Below, in pieces: positions 1-10,140 of a DNA stretch of 64,000 nt. The stretch is from DATJKD01 sp963728295 (lineage in GTDB: Bacteria > Pseudomonadota > Gammaproteobacteria > Steroidobacterales > Steroidobacteraceae): assembly GCA_963728295.1 (NCBI GenBank), contig CAVSKB010000006.1, forward strand, positions 434,001-498,000, read 5' to 3'. Positions within the stretch are counted from its first letter, which is position 1, and the number at the start of each line of letters is the position of its first letter. The translations under genes were made by a program, and so were the position numbers. Below the pieces are notes generated by a model. The model was not told where the DNA came from. It did not search any database and was given only the letters and a program-made list of their open reading frames with translations.

Positions 1-62
1 GCACGCCGCGTTATCCTCAGTGCCGCCACCCGATTCGGTTGGTGTCGCTCCAACCCGCACGC

Positions 63-1114
63 ATGACTTCGACCCCACGGATCAGCCTGACTGCCGGTTC
101 GGTGCGGCGCTGTCCGTTGCGGATGCCAGAAGCCTGGGCGCCGCCCGTGCCGGCCTTCTGCAGCGATCTGTCAGCGTTGCCGCGCCCGATCGTCGTATGC
201 CTCGGAGTGCAATCGCAGACGCAGACTTTTCCACCCGAGGTTGCAGCGCTACGGAAATGGATCGATGGTCACGCGGCTCGTATCGAACAGGCCTGGTACA
301 TCGATGCCAAACGCTATCGCAACGACGTCCTGCTCTGCTATTGGCGGGACGAGACGAGCTACCGCCAATGGGCGAACGGCGAATTCGCCGCGTGGTGGTC
401 GGCGCCCGAGCGCCTCGCCGGCAGACACCGGCTACTGGCGCGAGGTCTTCAGTGCCCCTGAAGACCATCGCGAAACATTGTTCTCCGGCGATGATCGGCC
501 AGCCGGACTCGCCGCGCTGGGCTCGCGGCTGTTCGGCCCGGTGGCCGAGCACGGCTACTGGGGCGGCGCGCGCGACCGTATCCCGGTCTCGGCGAACCTC
601 GCGCTCGACGTCGATCGCACCCTCGACCCCCGAAAGCGAAGCACCGTCCGCCCGCCGCGTGAGCGTCGAGCCACCCGAGCATGTGTGCGTCATTCGTTCG
701 GCACAGGACTCGACCGACTGCGCCGGACGCGAAGCCGATCTGTACCGGGAGCGCGTCTATCCCGTCCTGATCCGGGGCATGGACTACCTGCGCGATCATC
801 CGCGCGAGACCGGCTGCTTTTCGTGCCGCTTCATGCACGAGCTGGAACCTGATGGCTCGCCGAGCCAGCGCAGCTTCGCGCTGGCGCATTTCGTCTCGCT
901 CGGGCATTTGGAGCGCTGGGCCGCTTCGCACGCGACGCATCTCGCAATCTTCAACGAGTTCCTCGCGATGGCGACTGAGCTCGGTCCCGCGATGCGCCTG
1001 CGGCTCTGGCACGAGGTCTATGTCCTGCCGCGCGGGGCCGGGCGATTCGAGTACGTGAATTGTCACCCCGGTACCGGGCTGCTACCGTTCGAGCAGCCTG
1101 TGGAAGCGAGTTGA
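63..1114 (+). CDS. oxd: Aldoxime dehydratase (haem enzyme), frame-disrupted
   Basis: Aldoxime dehydratases remove water from aldoximes to give nitriles, using a ferrous haem that binds the substrate nitrogen directly. Three successive frames carry one family-length protein of about 350 residues. The N-terminal part (YRNDVLLCYWRDETSYRQW) runs to about 420, a middle part with EHGYWGG to about 640, and the C-terminal part runs to the stop at 1112-1114. SHATHLAIF holds the expected proximal haem histidine, LRLWHEV the distal catalytic histidine, and FEYVNCHPGTG is the usual C-terminal signature. The ATG at 63 is the best start in the first frame. Two frame changes, about 420 and 640, are probably sequence errors, because the residues on both sides remain conserved. 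An AraC regulator, a TonB receptor and a nitrilase follow on the same strand, which fits aldoxime and nitrile catabolism. Confidence 0.85.
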
Positions 1115-1140
1115 GGACCCAGGGTCGCGGAGCGCCGACG

Positions 1141-2091
1141 ATGAGCACTCTGTTGTCGACCAGCCATGTAGCGGCCGGTGAGCGGGCCGCCTACTGGATC
1201 GACATGATCTGCGACGTGTTCGTGCAGCTCGACTGCACACGCACCGCGGAGCGTTTCCACGGCGAGATTACCGACCAGACACTCGGGCCGCTCCGCGTAA
1301 GCCGGGTCGATTCCAACAAGCAGCTCGTCCTGCGCTCGCCACGTCAGATCGCCAGGTCCTGCGACGACTACTTCCTGGTCAGCCTGCAGCTCGCCGGCCA
1401 CGGACGGGTGTTGCAGGACGGCCGCGCCGCACTGCTCGGACCAGGCGACTTCGCGATGTATGACAGCACACGCTGCTACTCGCTCGCGTTCGACGACGAG
1501 TTCACGCAGCTCGTGCTAAAGACGCCGCGCTCGCTTCTGACCGATCGCCTGGCGCGTGCGGAAACCTGCACCGCGCTCGCCATCAAAGGCAGCGCCGGCA
1601 TGGGCCGCGTGGCGGCGGAGCTGTTGCGCAGCGTTGCCCGTGAGGCGCACACCTTATTGCCGCACGAAATCGAACGCATGGCCCACGCCGTGATCGACGT
1701 GTTCGCCGCCGCGTTCGGTCAGTCGCCGATCCAGCAGCCCGTGTCGGCGGGGTCGCATCGAGCCGCACAGCTTCTGCGCATCAAGATGTTCATCGAAGAT
1801 CACTTGCGTGACCCGGAGCTTTCGCCTGAGCAGGTGGCCCGGGCGCACGGCATCAGCACCCGCTACCTGAGCAAGCTGTTCGAAAGCGCCGGCACGTCCG
1901 CCGGACGATTCATCTGGGAGCAGCGGCTTGCTCGCATCGAGCGTGACCTCGGCAATGCGAGCCTGGCTGGCCGGAGCATCAGTGACATCGCGTTCGGCTG
2001 GGGTTTCAATGACATGTCGCATTTCAGCCGTGCCTTCCGTGCACGTTTCGGCGATTGCCCGCGCAGCTATCGCGCGCACCTGAGACACTGA
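1141..2091 (+). CDS. AraC-family transcriptional regulator of the aldoxime/nitrile cluster
   Basis: This is a 316-residue AraC/XylS-type activator. Residues about 40-190 look like the AraC-binding-like (FeaR type) sensory domain, and the last 100 residues hold the double helix-turn-helix. The second HTH shows SISDIAFGWGFNDMSHFSRA followed by FRARFGDCPRSYR, which is the classic AraC signature. ATG 1141 is chosen over an in-frame start 81 bases upstream because GGAG lies at 1129-1132 and the upstream extension would overlap the oxd end. It sits 26 bases after oxd. In known aldoxime/nitrile clusters an AraC-type regulator controls the enzymes in response to substrate, so it probably activates oxd and the downstream nitrilase. 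This role is inferred from position. Confidence 0.88.
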   Translation: MSTLLSTSHVAAGERAAYWIDMICDVFVQLDCTRTAERFHGEITDQTLGPLRVSRVDSNKQLVLRSPRQIARSCDDYFLVSLQLAGHGRVLQDGRAALLGPGDFAMYDSTRCYSLAFDDEFTQLVLKTPRSLLTDRLARAETCTALAIKGSAGMGRVAAELLRSVAREAHTLLPHEIERMAHAVIDVFAAAFGQSPIQQPVSAGSHRAAQLLRIKMFIEDHLRDPELSPEQVARAHGISTRYLSKLFESAGTSAGRFIWEQRLARIERDLGNASLAGRSISDIAFGWGFNDMSHFSRAFRARFGDCPRSYRAHLRH

Positions 2092-2232
2092 CCCGCCCGC
2101 CGCTCACCCACGGTGCGGTGCGCGGTTCCGTCGCAGTCAACATCGGTTCCCGCCCGGGCAAGCCGCTCTGCGAGCGCAGCGCTAGCCTGACCATGGTCGA
2201 AAGGCCCGCCGAAGCGGCTCGAGGGGAACACC

Positions 2233-4471
2233 ATGATCAGGCCAGCATCCAGTTCCGGTTCTCGGATCGTTGCGATACTGCTAGCGACCCTGCCGATCGC
2301 CGTCGGTGCCCAGGAAAGCGGTGGCACCGCGCTTGAAGAAGTCATCGTTACCGCGCAGAAGCGCGCGCAGAATCTGCAGGACATCCCGATCGCCGTCACG
2401 GCGTTCAGCACCGCGGACATCGAGCGACGCAACTGTCAGCAACATCGCGCAGCTCGCCGATTTCACGCCGAACGTCATCTTCGATACCACGACGTCGATC
2501 AGCGGCTTGAGCTCCGGTGCCGCGGTCTTCATCCGCGGCATCGGCCAGATCGACTTCGGCCTCACCACCGATCCCGGCGTCGGCACCTACGTCGACGGTG
2601 TCTACATGTCGCGCTCGGTCGGTGGCGTGCTCGATACGCTCGACATCGAGCGCATCGAGATCCTGCGCGGCCCGCAGGGAACGCTCTTCGGCCGCAACAC
2701 GATGGGTGGCGCGCTCAACATCACTTCGCAGCGGCCCGGCCGCGAGTTCGGCGGCCTGGCCGAGTTGACGCTCGGCGACTTCGACCGCATCGACGTCCGC
2801 GCCGCGGTCGATCTGCCACTCGGCGACACGCTAGGGCTGCGCCTGGCGGCGAGCAGCAAGCAACGCGACGGCTACGTCGACCGGCTGCTGGTCGGCGATG
2901 TGCTGGGCGACGAGAACCGCCAGTCGTTTCGCGCCGCGCTGCTGTGGACACCAAGCAACCGCTTCGAACTCTATGCCACGGCCGATTACGCACAGATCGA
3001 CGAGGCGAGCGCAGGTTCGGTGCTCGCCGGCATCACCCAGGCCCCCAACGTCATCGTCTACAACCTGTTCGATGCACCCGGCAACCACGTTCCCGGTTTC
3101 GGCGACGGCATCCCTTACGACGAGCGCTTCATCACGCACGATCCCGACACGACCTATGCCGACGGGCCGACCGGCACCAACCTCGACATCGGCGGCGGCG
3201 CACTGACGCTCGTCTGGTCGCTCAAGTCGCTGGAGATAAAATCGATCACTGCCTACCGAACGACCAGCGGCGAGTTCTTCCGCGACCCCGACAACTCGCC
3301 GCTCGTCATCACGCACACCAGCAACCCCGACTACGATCACGAACAGCTCACGCAGGAGTTCACGTTCACCGGCGAAGCGGGGCGACTCGAGTACGTAGCG
3401 GGGCTCTTCTACCTGACCGAGGAAGGCACCGATAACGTATTCGTGCCACTCGCCCCATCGCTTGGCTTCATCACCAACCTGGCCGACATCGACAACGACA
3501 GTGCGGCCGTCTATGGGCAGGCGACCTGGCACGTGACCGATCAGTGGCGGCTCACCGGGGGGCTGCGCTACACCGAGGATGACAAGACATTTACGCCGTT
3601 CCAGCGGATTCTGTTCGGTGCGGCGGGGCCCGCGCCCGGCGTGTCGGTACCGCTGATACCCGATGACACGGTCGACGCCCGCTTCGACCAGGCGACCGGG
3701 CGGCTGGCCGTCGAATTCAAGCAGAACGATGAGGCGCTCTACTACGCTTCATTCACGCAAGGCTTCAAGAGCGGCGGATTCAATTTCCGGTATGTGGTGC
3801 CCCGCGACGAGGCCCTGGCGTTCGACCCGGAGACCGTCGATTCGTACGAGCTCGGCTTCAAGTGGCAGGGAGCCGAGGATCGCCTGCGCTTGAATGCGAA
3901 CGTTTTCTTCATGGACTACGAGGACATCCAGGTGCAGGTGTTCGAAGTCGGTGGCGGGCCACTGACGCAAAACGCCGGAACGGCCGAGATCCGCGGTGCA
4001 GAGCTCGAGCTGATGGCGGTGCCGACACCGCCGCTCAACCTCGCGCTCGCGCTCGGTTACACCGACGCCGAGTACACCGACCTCAACCCGCCGACCACGG
4101 ACCTCGCCGCCAGCCTGACGCTCGACGCGTGGCTGCCGAACACGCCCGAGTGGACCGCGAGCGCGTCGGCGGAATACACGGTGCCCGTCCCGTGGGGCTC
4201 GCTCGCATTCCGCGTCGACTACTCCCACACCGACGATCTCTACAACGACGCGCAGAACTCGCCGTTTCTGTTCCAGGACGCGTACGACTTGTGGAACACC
4301 GCCATCCGCTATACAAGCCCTACCGAAGCCTGGGAGGTCTCGCTCTTCGGCACCAATCTCGGCGACGAGCGCTACATTACGAGCGGTGATTCGAACTTCG
4401 GCCTCGGCTTTCACGAGGCGAATTACAACCGTCCGCGCGAATTCGGCGTGACCGTGCGGCGCCACTTCTGA
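2233..4471 (+). CDS. TonB-dependent outer-membrane receptor, one frame change near the N-terminus
   Basis: This is an outer-membrane active-transport barrel of about 746 residues. The start at ATG 2233 has AGGGG 7-11 bases upstream, followed by a signal peptide ending near VGAQ. A TonB box-like segment EEVIVTAQKRAQNLQDIPIA and a plug domain follow. The plug contains GPQGTLFGRNTMGGALNI, typical of receptors for plant or aromatic compounds. The protein ends in the aromatic residue expected of an outer-membrane barrel (VTVRRHF). The frame changes once near 2432, just after the first 65 codons. It lies between the AraC gene and the nitrilase, 17 bases before the latter, so it probably imports the aldoxime or nitrile substrate. 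The substrate itself cannot be read from sequence. Confidence 0.88.
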
Positions 4472-4488
4472 CCTGAAGGAAGATCGCC

Positions 4489-5511
4489 ATGTCACCCGCG
4501 CATCCGAGGTTCAAGGCGGCCGTCGTCCAGGCCGCCCCGGTTTTTCTCGACCTCGACGGCGGCCTCGACAAGGCCTGCCGCCTGATCGGCGAGGCAGCCG
4601 GCGCGGGCGCCCGGCTGATCGCCTTCCCCGAGACCTGGCTGCCCGGCTATCCGTGGTGGATCTGGCTCGGCTCGCCTGCCTGGGGCATGCAGTTCGTGCA
4701 GCGCTATCACGACCAGTCGCTCGTGTTCGGCAGCGCGAGGCCGGGCGGCTGGCCGACACCGCGCGTGAACATCGCATCCACGTCGTCATGGGATGCAGCG
4801 AGCGTGACGCCGGCAGCCTCTACATCTCGCAACTGCTGATCGACGATGCCGGCGCCACGATTGCGCAACGGCGCAAGCTCAAGCCCACCCATGTCGAGCG
4901 CACGGTGTTCGGCGACGGCGACGGCAGCGATCTCGCCGTGCACGAAACGACGCTCGGCCGCCTCGGGGCGCTCTGCTGCTGGGAGCACCTGCAGCCGCTC
5001 ACGAAGTATGCGATGTACTCGATGGGCGAGCAGCTGCACGTCGCCTCCTGGCCGAGCTTCAGCCTGTATCGCGGACTCGCCTATGCTCTTGGACCCGAGC
5101 TCAACACTGCCGCGAGCCAGATCTACGCCGCCGAGGGGCAATGCTTCGTCCTCGCACCGTGCGGCGTTGTCAGCCAAGCGATGGTCGAGCTGCTGTGCGA
5201 CAGCGACGACAAACGTGCGCTGCTGCCGGTAGGTGGCGGTCACGCCTGCGCGTACGGACCCGATGGCCGTCCGCTGGCCGAGCCGCTTGATGAGACGGAG
5301 GAAGGCCTGTTGTCTGGTCGACGTCGATATCGGGTTGATCTCGCTCGCTAAGGCGGCGGCCGATCCGGTCGGCCACTACTCGCGGCCGGACGTGATGCGA
5401 TTGTTGCTGAATCGTGACCCGGCGCCGCGGGTCGAGCGGCTACGCCCCGGCTTTCAGGTCGTGGAGGAACCCGAGACCGAGGTGGGCCGCGTGCCCATCA
5501 CGGCGAGATAA
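4489..5511 (+). CDS. Nitrilase (aliphatic/aryl nitrilase family), frame-disrupted
   Basis: Nitrilases hydrolyse nitriles to the carboxylic acid and ammonia. The protein would be 341 residues, which is the normal length. The catalytic triad is visible: Glu48 in AFPETWLPGYPWW, Lys in RRKLKPTHVERTVFG, and Cys in LGALCCWEHLQPL. HVERTVFGDGDGSDL is diagnostic of true nitrilases, as opposed to cyanide-unrelated amidases. A good ribosome site (GAAGGAAG) precedes ATG 4489. The frame changes near 4738 and again near 5325, with no net shift, which points to paired small sequence errors. It is the second enzyme of the aldoxime route: Oxd makes the nitrile and this enzyme hydrolyses it. C-terminal residues after 5325 carry DVDIGLISLAKAAADPVGHY, the usual end of the domain. 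Confidence 0.9.
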
Positions 5512-5638
5512 GGCTCGCAGCAGCATCGACGTTGCGACTGCGCTCCCGGGCATCGAGACGACGACGGAGACGCCAGCCAGCACGCTGTGCGCGCGATGAA
5601 GCCCGGCGATTGAGAGTATCCATCCGGCGGACCCGCGT

Positions 5639-7400
5639 TTACGCTGCGCCGGGCACACCGACCCGCTTGAAGTATGGTTTTGAAGCGAGGATCCGTGCGC
5701 ATGGAGATCAGCGCAGGGTCCACTCGGATCATGTGCCACGTCTGCACGCTCCTCCACGGCCTTATCGAGCCAGTCCAACGCTGCCTCCTGGTCACCGAGC
5801 GGCCGCGTATCCAATGGCGATGTCGTAGGCTGGCACATAGTGCTGTCGCGAAAGCGCGAGCAATCCGTCGAGGTCCTGCCGCGCCTCGGCCAGGCGTCCC
5901 GCGGCGGCCAGCGTCACCGCCACATCCGCATAGCTCCCCGGACCAGGAGCCTTACGGCTTCGAAACGCTTCGAGCGCCTCGTCGTAGCGTTGCTGGCCCA
6001 GCAGTGCGCGCCCGAGCACACTGCGCGAATGCGCGAAGTCCGGGTCGATCTCGATCGCGCGCCTCGCCTCGGCCTCGCCTTCCGCATAGCGCCCTGCGAG
6101 CACGAGCAACCAGGCGTGGTTGGCCGCCGCCGGCGCCCAGAGTGGCTCGAGCTGGCGTGCGATCTCCATCTCTGCCAGTCCCTCGTCGAATCGGCCGGCG
6201 AAGCCACGCAGCAGCGCGAGCCGGTAGTGAGCCGTGGCACTCCTGGGGTCGAGCGCGATCGCGCGCAGATATCCCTCTTCCGCGCCGGACCAATCGAAGT
6301 CGAATCGCCACTTGACGTGTCCAAGCGTGGCATGCGCGTCCCCCAGATCGGGGTCGAGCGCCAGCGCCCGCGTGGCCGCCTCTCGCGCACGGGCAAAGAG
6401 CGGCAAAGGCGGCTCGCCGGCGAACACGGACTTGATCGCGTAGCAGTCCGCGAGCGCGGCGTGCAGCAACGCGTAGTCGGGATCGCGGGCGACCGCCCGC
6501 TCGAGATACTCGATGCCCCGATCCAGGTTCTCCGCGCGACGGGAGATGCAAAGTCCGCGGCCCAGCACGTAAAGATGATTTGCCTGCGCATCGCGGGTGC
6601 GGTAGCGATCCATCCGCCGCCGATCTGAATCCGTCAGACGCAGGGCCAACGCGCCGATCACGCGGTCAGCGATCGAGTCCTGCACCGCGAACACGTCGTC
6701 CTGCGGCTCGTCGAATCGCTCGGACCAGAGCTGACTACCGTCCGCCACGTTGATCAACCGCACGGTAACCCGCAGCCGATTGCCCTTTCGCTGGATGCTG
6801 CCGTCGAGCACCGAGGCCACGTGGAGCTCGCGCCCTGCCGCGAGCGCATCCTGCTCGAGCTCGCCATAGCGGCGCACCGAGCTCAAGGGCCGGACCGTCA
6901 CATCCTCGATGCCGCTCAGGCGAGCGATCAGCGTGTCCGTCATGCCGAGCTCGAGTGCCTCGTCACGCGTGGCGGCGAGGAGCGGCTTGAACGGCAGCAC
7001 TGCCAGGGTCGCGGCCGGCGCCGGAGGCGCCGGCGCGGGTCCGGTATCCGGCTCACGCCAGTTCCACGTCGCGGCGAGGTAACCCAGTACTCCGAAGAGC
7101 AGCACGAGCGATCGCCAGGTCGAGCTTTCGTCGCGTGCGCAGCCGGATCGCAGAGACGGGTCGCCCGGCGCCGTCGGCCACCAGGCCCGCGGGCGTCCAT
7201 TCGAAGAACCAGGCGAGCACCAGCACCAGCGGGAAACCCAGCATCAGTGCCGCCAGCAGCGCTCGAATCACCCAGCCCGGCCACTGGTACGCGTCAGCAA
7301 GGAGCTGACCGCCCTGCGCGATCAGCCAGCCGGCACCGGCGTAGGCCAGCGCCGCGCGATCGACGTTGCGCTGCCGCAGTTCCCTGAGAAATCCCATCAT
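5639..7400 (-). CDS. Membrane-anchored TolB-like/TPR protein, frame-disrupted
   Basis: This is a signalling-type protein of about 587 residues, in a layout common among gamma- and alphaproteobacteria. The order is a short N-terminal region beginning MMGFLRELRQRNVDRAALAY, a transmembrane stretch (ALLAALMLGFPLVLVLAWFF), a second hydrophobic segment near 7100, a TolB-like/FlgO-like domain (ATLAVLPFKPL...LHVASVLDGSIQRKG) and at least six TPR units. The C-terminus is the family's usual DPRFKTIL ending. ATG 7400 is the start, and stop TAA 5639-5641 is recovered only after allowing four frame changes, near 7115, 5790, 5755 and 5665. Relatives often carry an adenylate-cyclase or winged-helix domain, but none is seen here. 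The function is unknown beyond probable protein scaffolding. Confidence 0.75.
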
Positions 7401-7518
7401 GCCGATCCCGGACGGGGACGTATGGGGCGCAGAAGCCCGCGAAGAAGAGCCGGCCTCGGCGCCCGGAGGGAGTATAGCCAGCGGAGTGAGCTGCCGCGCC
7501 TTTAGGGTCAGCGCCCCG

Positions 7519-8457
7519 TCATCCGGTCGTGGTGAATGCGTCAGCGCCTGCACTCAATGCGAAGCGCCCGTCGGCGACCGCGCGCAACCACCGGGCCGTC
7601 GGGAGGGCGCCGCCGAAGGAATAGAAGTGCACGCCTGCGATGTGCGTCGTCCCGCTCGCTGCATAGCGGGCGATGCTGGTGAGCATCTGGTCCGGCGACG
7701 TCGCGAGACCCGCGACGTTGCGCATCGCGTTCATGCTTTGCAACGCGCCCCTGAGCGAAGCCCCCACGCCGCACTGCATCGCGTACCCGATCAGTTGCGG
7801 CAGCGATGCGGGTCCGGCCATCCCGACGTAGACCGGCAGCCCGATACCGTGCTCGCCAAGATACGCGTCCCAGCTCGCCACCGCCGCTGGATCGAACCCG
7901 AATTGTGTCACGACGTGCATCTCGATCCCGCGCCGCCCGGCCCAGGTCTGCTTCTCGGCCAGGGCTCGCCAGAGTACGGTCTGGCCGATGACGCGATGAC
8001 CTTCCGGATGACCAGCGACGCCGATGCGCGTGAAGCCATTCGCAGCCAGCAGGTCTGTCCGCAGCACGTCGAGCGCGGAGGCGAAATTCCCCGCTGGCTC
8101 GCGATTGTCACCTGCGATCACGAGAGCCCGGTCGACCCCGGCCCTTGCAAGGCGCTCGCAGGACGCCTGCAGGGCCTCCCGGTCCGCGATGCGGCGGGCG
8201 ACGATATGCGGGCACGCCCGGAGACCGGCTTCCTGTACGACAACCGCCGTCCGCACGACGTCCTCGATCGTCGCCTTCGGCGTGTGCGCCACGTAAACGA
8301 CGGCGCCCGGCGGAAGTTCCGCAGCGAGCGCCGCAACCAGGCCGGCATCGCCGGCCGTCACCTCCACCGAGGCGCTGCGCGCAAACTCCACGATCAGCCG
8401 CACGAGCTCGGCGTCGGAGACCGGCTCGCGCGACACGGCCACCGGCTCGTCCCTCAC
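7519..8457 (-). CDS. Methylenetetrahydrofolate reductase-like protein
   Basis: A 312-residue protein related to the MetF/MTHFR flavoprotein family, a TIM barrel that interconverts methylene- and methyl-tetrahydrofolate. Family-like segments include VEVTAGDAGLVAALA, VVYVAHTPKATIEDVVRTA, RALVIAGDNREPAGNF and THIAGVHFYSFGGAL. It is not a close match to housekeeping MetF, since the usual N-terminal FEFFPP segment is not recognisable. The start is GTG 8457, which overlaps the stop of the upstream methyltransferase-like gene in a GTGA junction, so the two are translationally coupled. The pairing suggests a C1-transfer role, for example handling a methyl or methylene group removed from a substrate. 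This is an inference; flavin and folate binding were not tested. Confidence 0.68.
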   Translation of the reverse strand: MRDEPVAVSREPVSDAELVRLIVEFARSASVEVTAGDAGLVAALAAELPPGAVVYVAHTPKATIEDVVRTAVVVQEAGLRACPHIVARRIADREALQASCERLARAGVDRALVIAGDNREPAGNFASALDVLRTDLLAANGFTRIGVAGHPEGHRVIGQTVLWRALAEKQTWAGRRGIEMHVVTQFGFDPAAVASWDAYLGEHGIGLPVYVGMAGPASLPQLIGYAMQCGVGASLRGALQSMNAMRNVAGLATSPDQMLTSIARYAASGTTHIAGVHFYSFGGALPTARWLRAVADGRFALSAGADAFTTTG

Positions 8458-9616
8458 GGACGCCGATTGGTGACGACGAAGGTTTCGTCGTTGAACCAGA
8501 GCCCGCCGTGCTTCTGCAGCACGGCCTGCGTAGCCTCAGGTAGGCGTTACTGGCGACGGCGGCAAGGCGCTCGTCCTCTATCTGGTTCACGTAGATCGCG
8601 GCGTTCCAGGCCGCGAACAGCGTGGACGTGCCGATGCGATCACCGATCTCCGAGGGCAGCGTGTGCATGTGGTAGCGGAAGACGGCCTTGTCGTCGGGTC
8701 GCGCGGCGAGCGTGTAGTTGCGCGCGTCGCGCCCGAGCTCCGTCCGCAGCGCTGCAAGCAAGTCGTGACGATCGACCTGGAACGGGTTCTCGTCGGGCCA
8801 CAGGCGCTGCACGATCTCGAGGCCGGCGTCACGGCCATAGGACTGGATGGCGAGCAGGCGACCGCCGGGCGCGAGGTTGCGCGCCAGCGGCGCCAGCACC
8901 CGTTGCGCCTTGAAGGCCGCCGACATCCGCGCCCGCCATGGCTGCGAGGCGATCACGAGGTCGTAGCCGCCGAAACTACGGCCCGGCCGCGGGATCACGT
9001 CGTCGAGCAGAAACCGGTGATCCTCTCGATAGAGGACCAGGACCGAGGGCCGCACGTAGACGGGATTGCCGGTCTTCGCGCTCGCCTTCGTCTGCCAGCC
9101 GTGGGCGAGCGCGGGTGCGAGTTCCTCGATCTGACCCGCGTACTCGTCGGCGGTCGTCCCGGTCAGCGCAACTTCCTGCCAGTTGAGCGCCGCCGCATCG
9201 TGCACGTCGCGCGGCATGAGCCGGGGCGCCTCGGAGTAGTTGAGGTTGGTGATGACCACCACGGTGGACGGATGCTCGACGAGCCGGTCCGGCACCTTCT
9301 CCAGGCCGAGGCGCACGTCCTCGAGGCTGATCTCCTTGGCGACGACGAGCAGCGGTACGTTGCGGTGCAGCCGATGCGTCGCGCGCATCAGACCCCACAG
9401 TACGGTGCCGTCGCCCATGCCGGCGTCGAAGACGCGCAGCGCCGGCGGCGACGGACGCACGTGGATCAGTTCGTCGGCGGCGCGCCGGGCGATCGTCGAT
9501 TTCTCGTTGCAGGTGTTAACGAACGCCAGGTATTTCTGGCGGTTGTCGTAGAAGCGGAACGGCGGGGACTGAACCTCCGCGCTGGCGGCGCTCGGGACCA
9601 TGGATGGGGTGCTCAT
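8454..9616 (-). CDS. SAM-dependent methyltransferase-like protein, one frame change near the C-terminus
   Basis: About 387 residues. LRVFDAGMGDGTVLWGLM resembles motif I of class I (Rossmann) methyltransferases. An acidic residue in VVAKEISLED and the GGYDLVIASQPWRARM segment resemble later motifs, and LARNLAPGGRLLAIQSYG is the usual post-motif strand. The frame changes near 8535; reading on in the neighbouring frame gives LQKHGGLWFNDETFVVTN and the stop at 8454-8456. Its stop overlaps the start of the MTHFR-like gene, so the two form one operon. ATG 9616 is the start, although ATG 9601 is possible. A perfect 12-base palindrome lies 38 bases upstream. The substrate is unknown, and the protein could bind SAM without classical methyl transfer. 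Confidence 0.65.
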
Positions 9617-9653
9617 GTCGCGATCAATCTGTATCGTCGCCGTTCATGGGGTT

Positions 9654-9665
9654 CTAACATGTTAG
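9654..9665. promoter_or_regulatory. Palindromic operator candidate CTAACATGTTAG
   Basis: A perfect 12-base palindrome 38 bases upstream of the methyltransferase-like start (minus strand). The AAC-N2-GTT core is typical of TetR-family operators. No TetR gene is present in the window, so the regulator would be encoded elsewhere. Confidence 0.4.
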
Positions 9666-9749
9666 TGATGGCCACTCAAGCCCCTCAAGCCCGGCTAATG
9701 GACAAAAATGGGTCGACTGACATTCCAGGTCCGAGAGACCTGTCTCAGC

Positions 9750-10127
9750 TCAGCCGTGTGCGTGCCACCACTCGCGAAACGTCCGGCACTGCCCCGGGCT
9801 CGCGAATTCGGCAATCACGATTCCGTCCAGCTCTACGGCGCCACCCTCCGGGACCGAGGTGAGACGCGTGTGCCAGCGCGCAATTCCGATGGCGCCCGCA
9901 ACCGCGGCGACGGCGTAGTCGAACCGGATGTCTTTCTGATTGACCACCGCGGCCTGCCACGCCTCGGCGATTCCGGGTCGGCCCTTGTGGGGCGGGTCGA
10001 ACGGCGTCCAGTAATACTCGGCGTCCGGCGTAAAAAGCGCCGCTGCTGCCGCCGGATCGCGCGTCTCCCACGCCACCTTGTAGCCGCGCAGCCAGGCCTC
10101 GAAGTCCTCGACGGTCGGTGCGTACAT
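9750..10127 (-). CDS. SnoaL-like / NTF2-fold protein
   Basis: A 125-residue protein of the SnoaL-like (NTF2) superfamily. Typical segments are the N-terminal helix VEDFEAWLRGYKVAWETRD, PAAAAALFTPDAEYYWTPF with its conserved Asp/Tyr region, then the strands RFDYAVAAVAGAIGIARWHT and ELDGIVIAEF. Members are small ring hydrolases, isomerases or hydratases, and sometimes non-enzymatic ligand binders. It follows wrbA by 13 bases on the same strand, so it is probably the last gene of the hydrolase-wrbA operon placed under the IclR-type operator at 11596. The reaction is unknown, but a small-molecule hydratase or isomerase step in that pathway is plausible. Confidence 0.72.
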   Translation of the reverse strand: MYAPTVEDFEAWLRGYKVAWETRDPAAAAALFTPDAEYYWTPFDPPHKGRPGIAEAWQAAVVNQKDIRFDYAVAAVAGAIGIARWHTRLTSVPEGGAVELDGIVIAEFASPGQCRTFREWWHAHG

Positions 10128-10140
10128 TCCCGTCTCCCAG

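Noticed and set aside
5512..5638. Extra gene between nitrilase and the TPR protein
   Set aside because: The open frames here are shadows or the tail of the TPR gene in a shifted frame.
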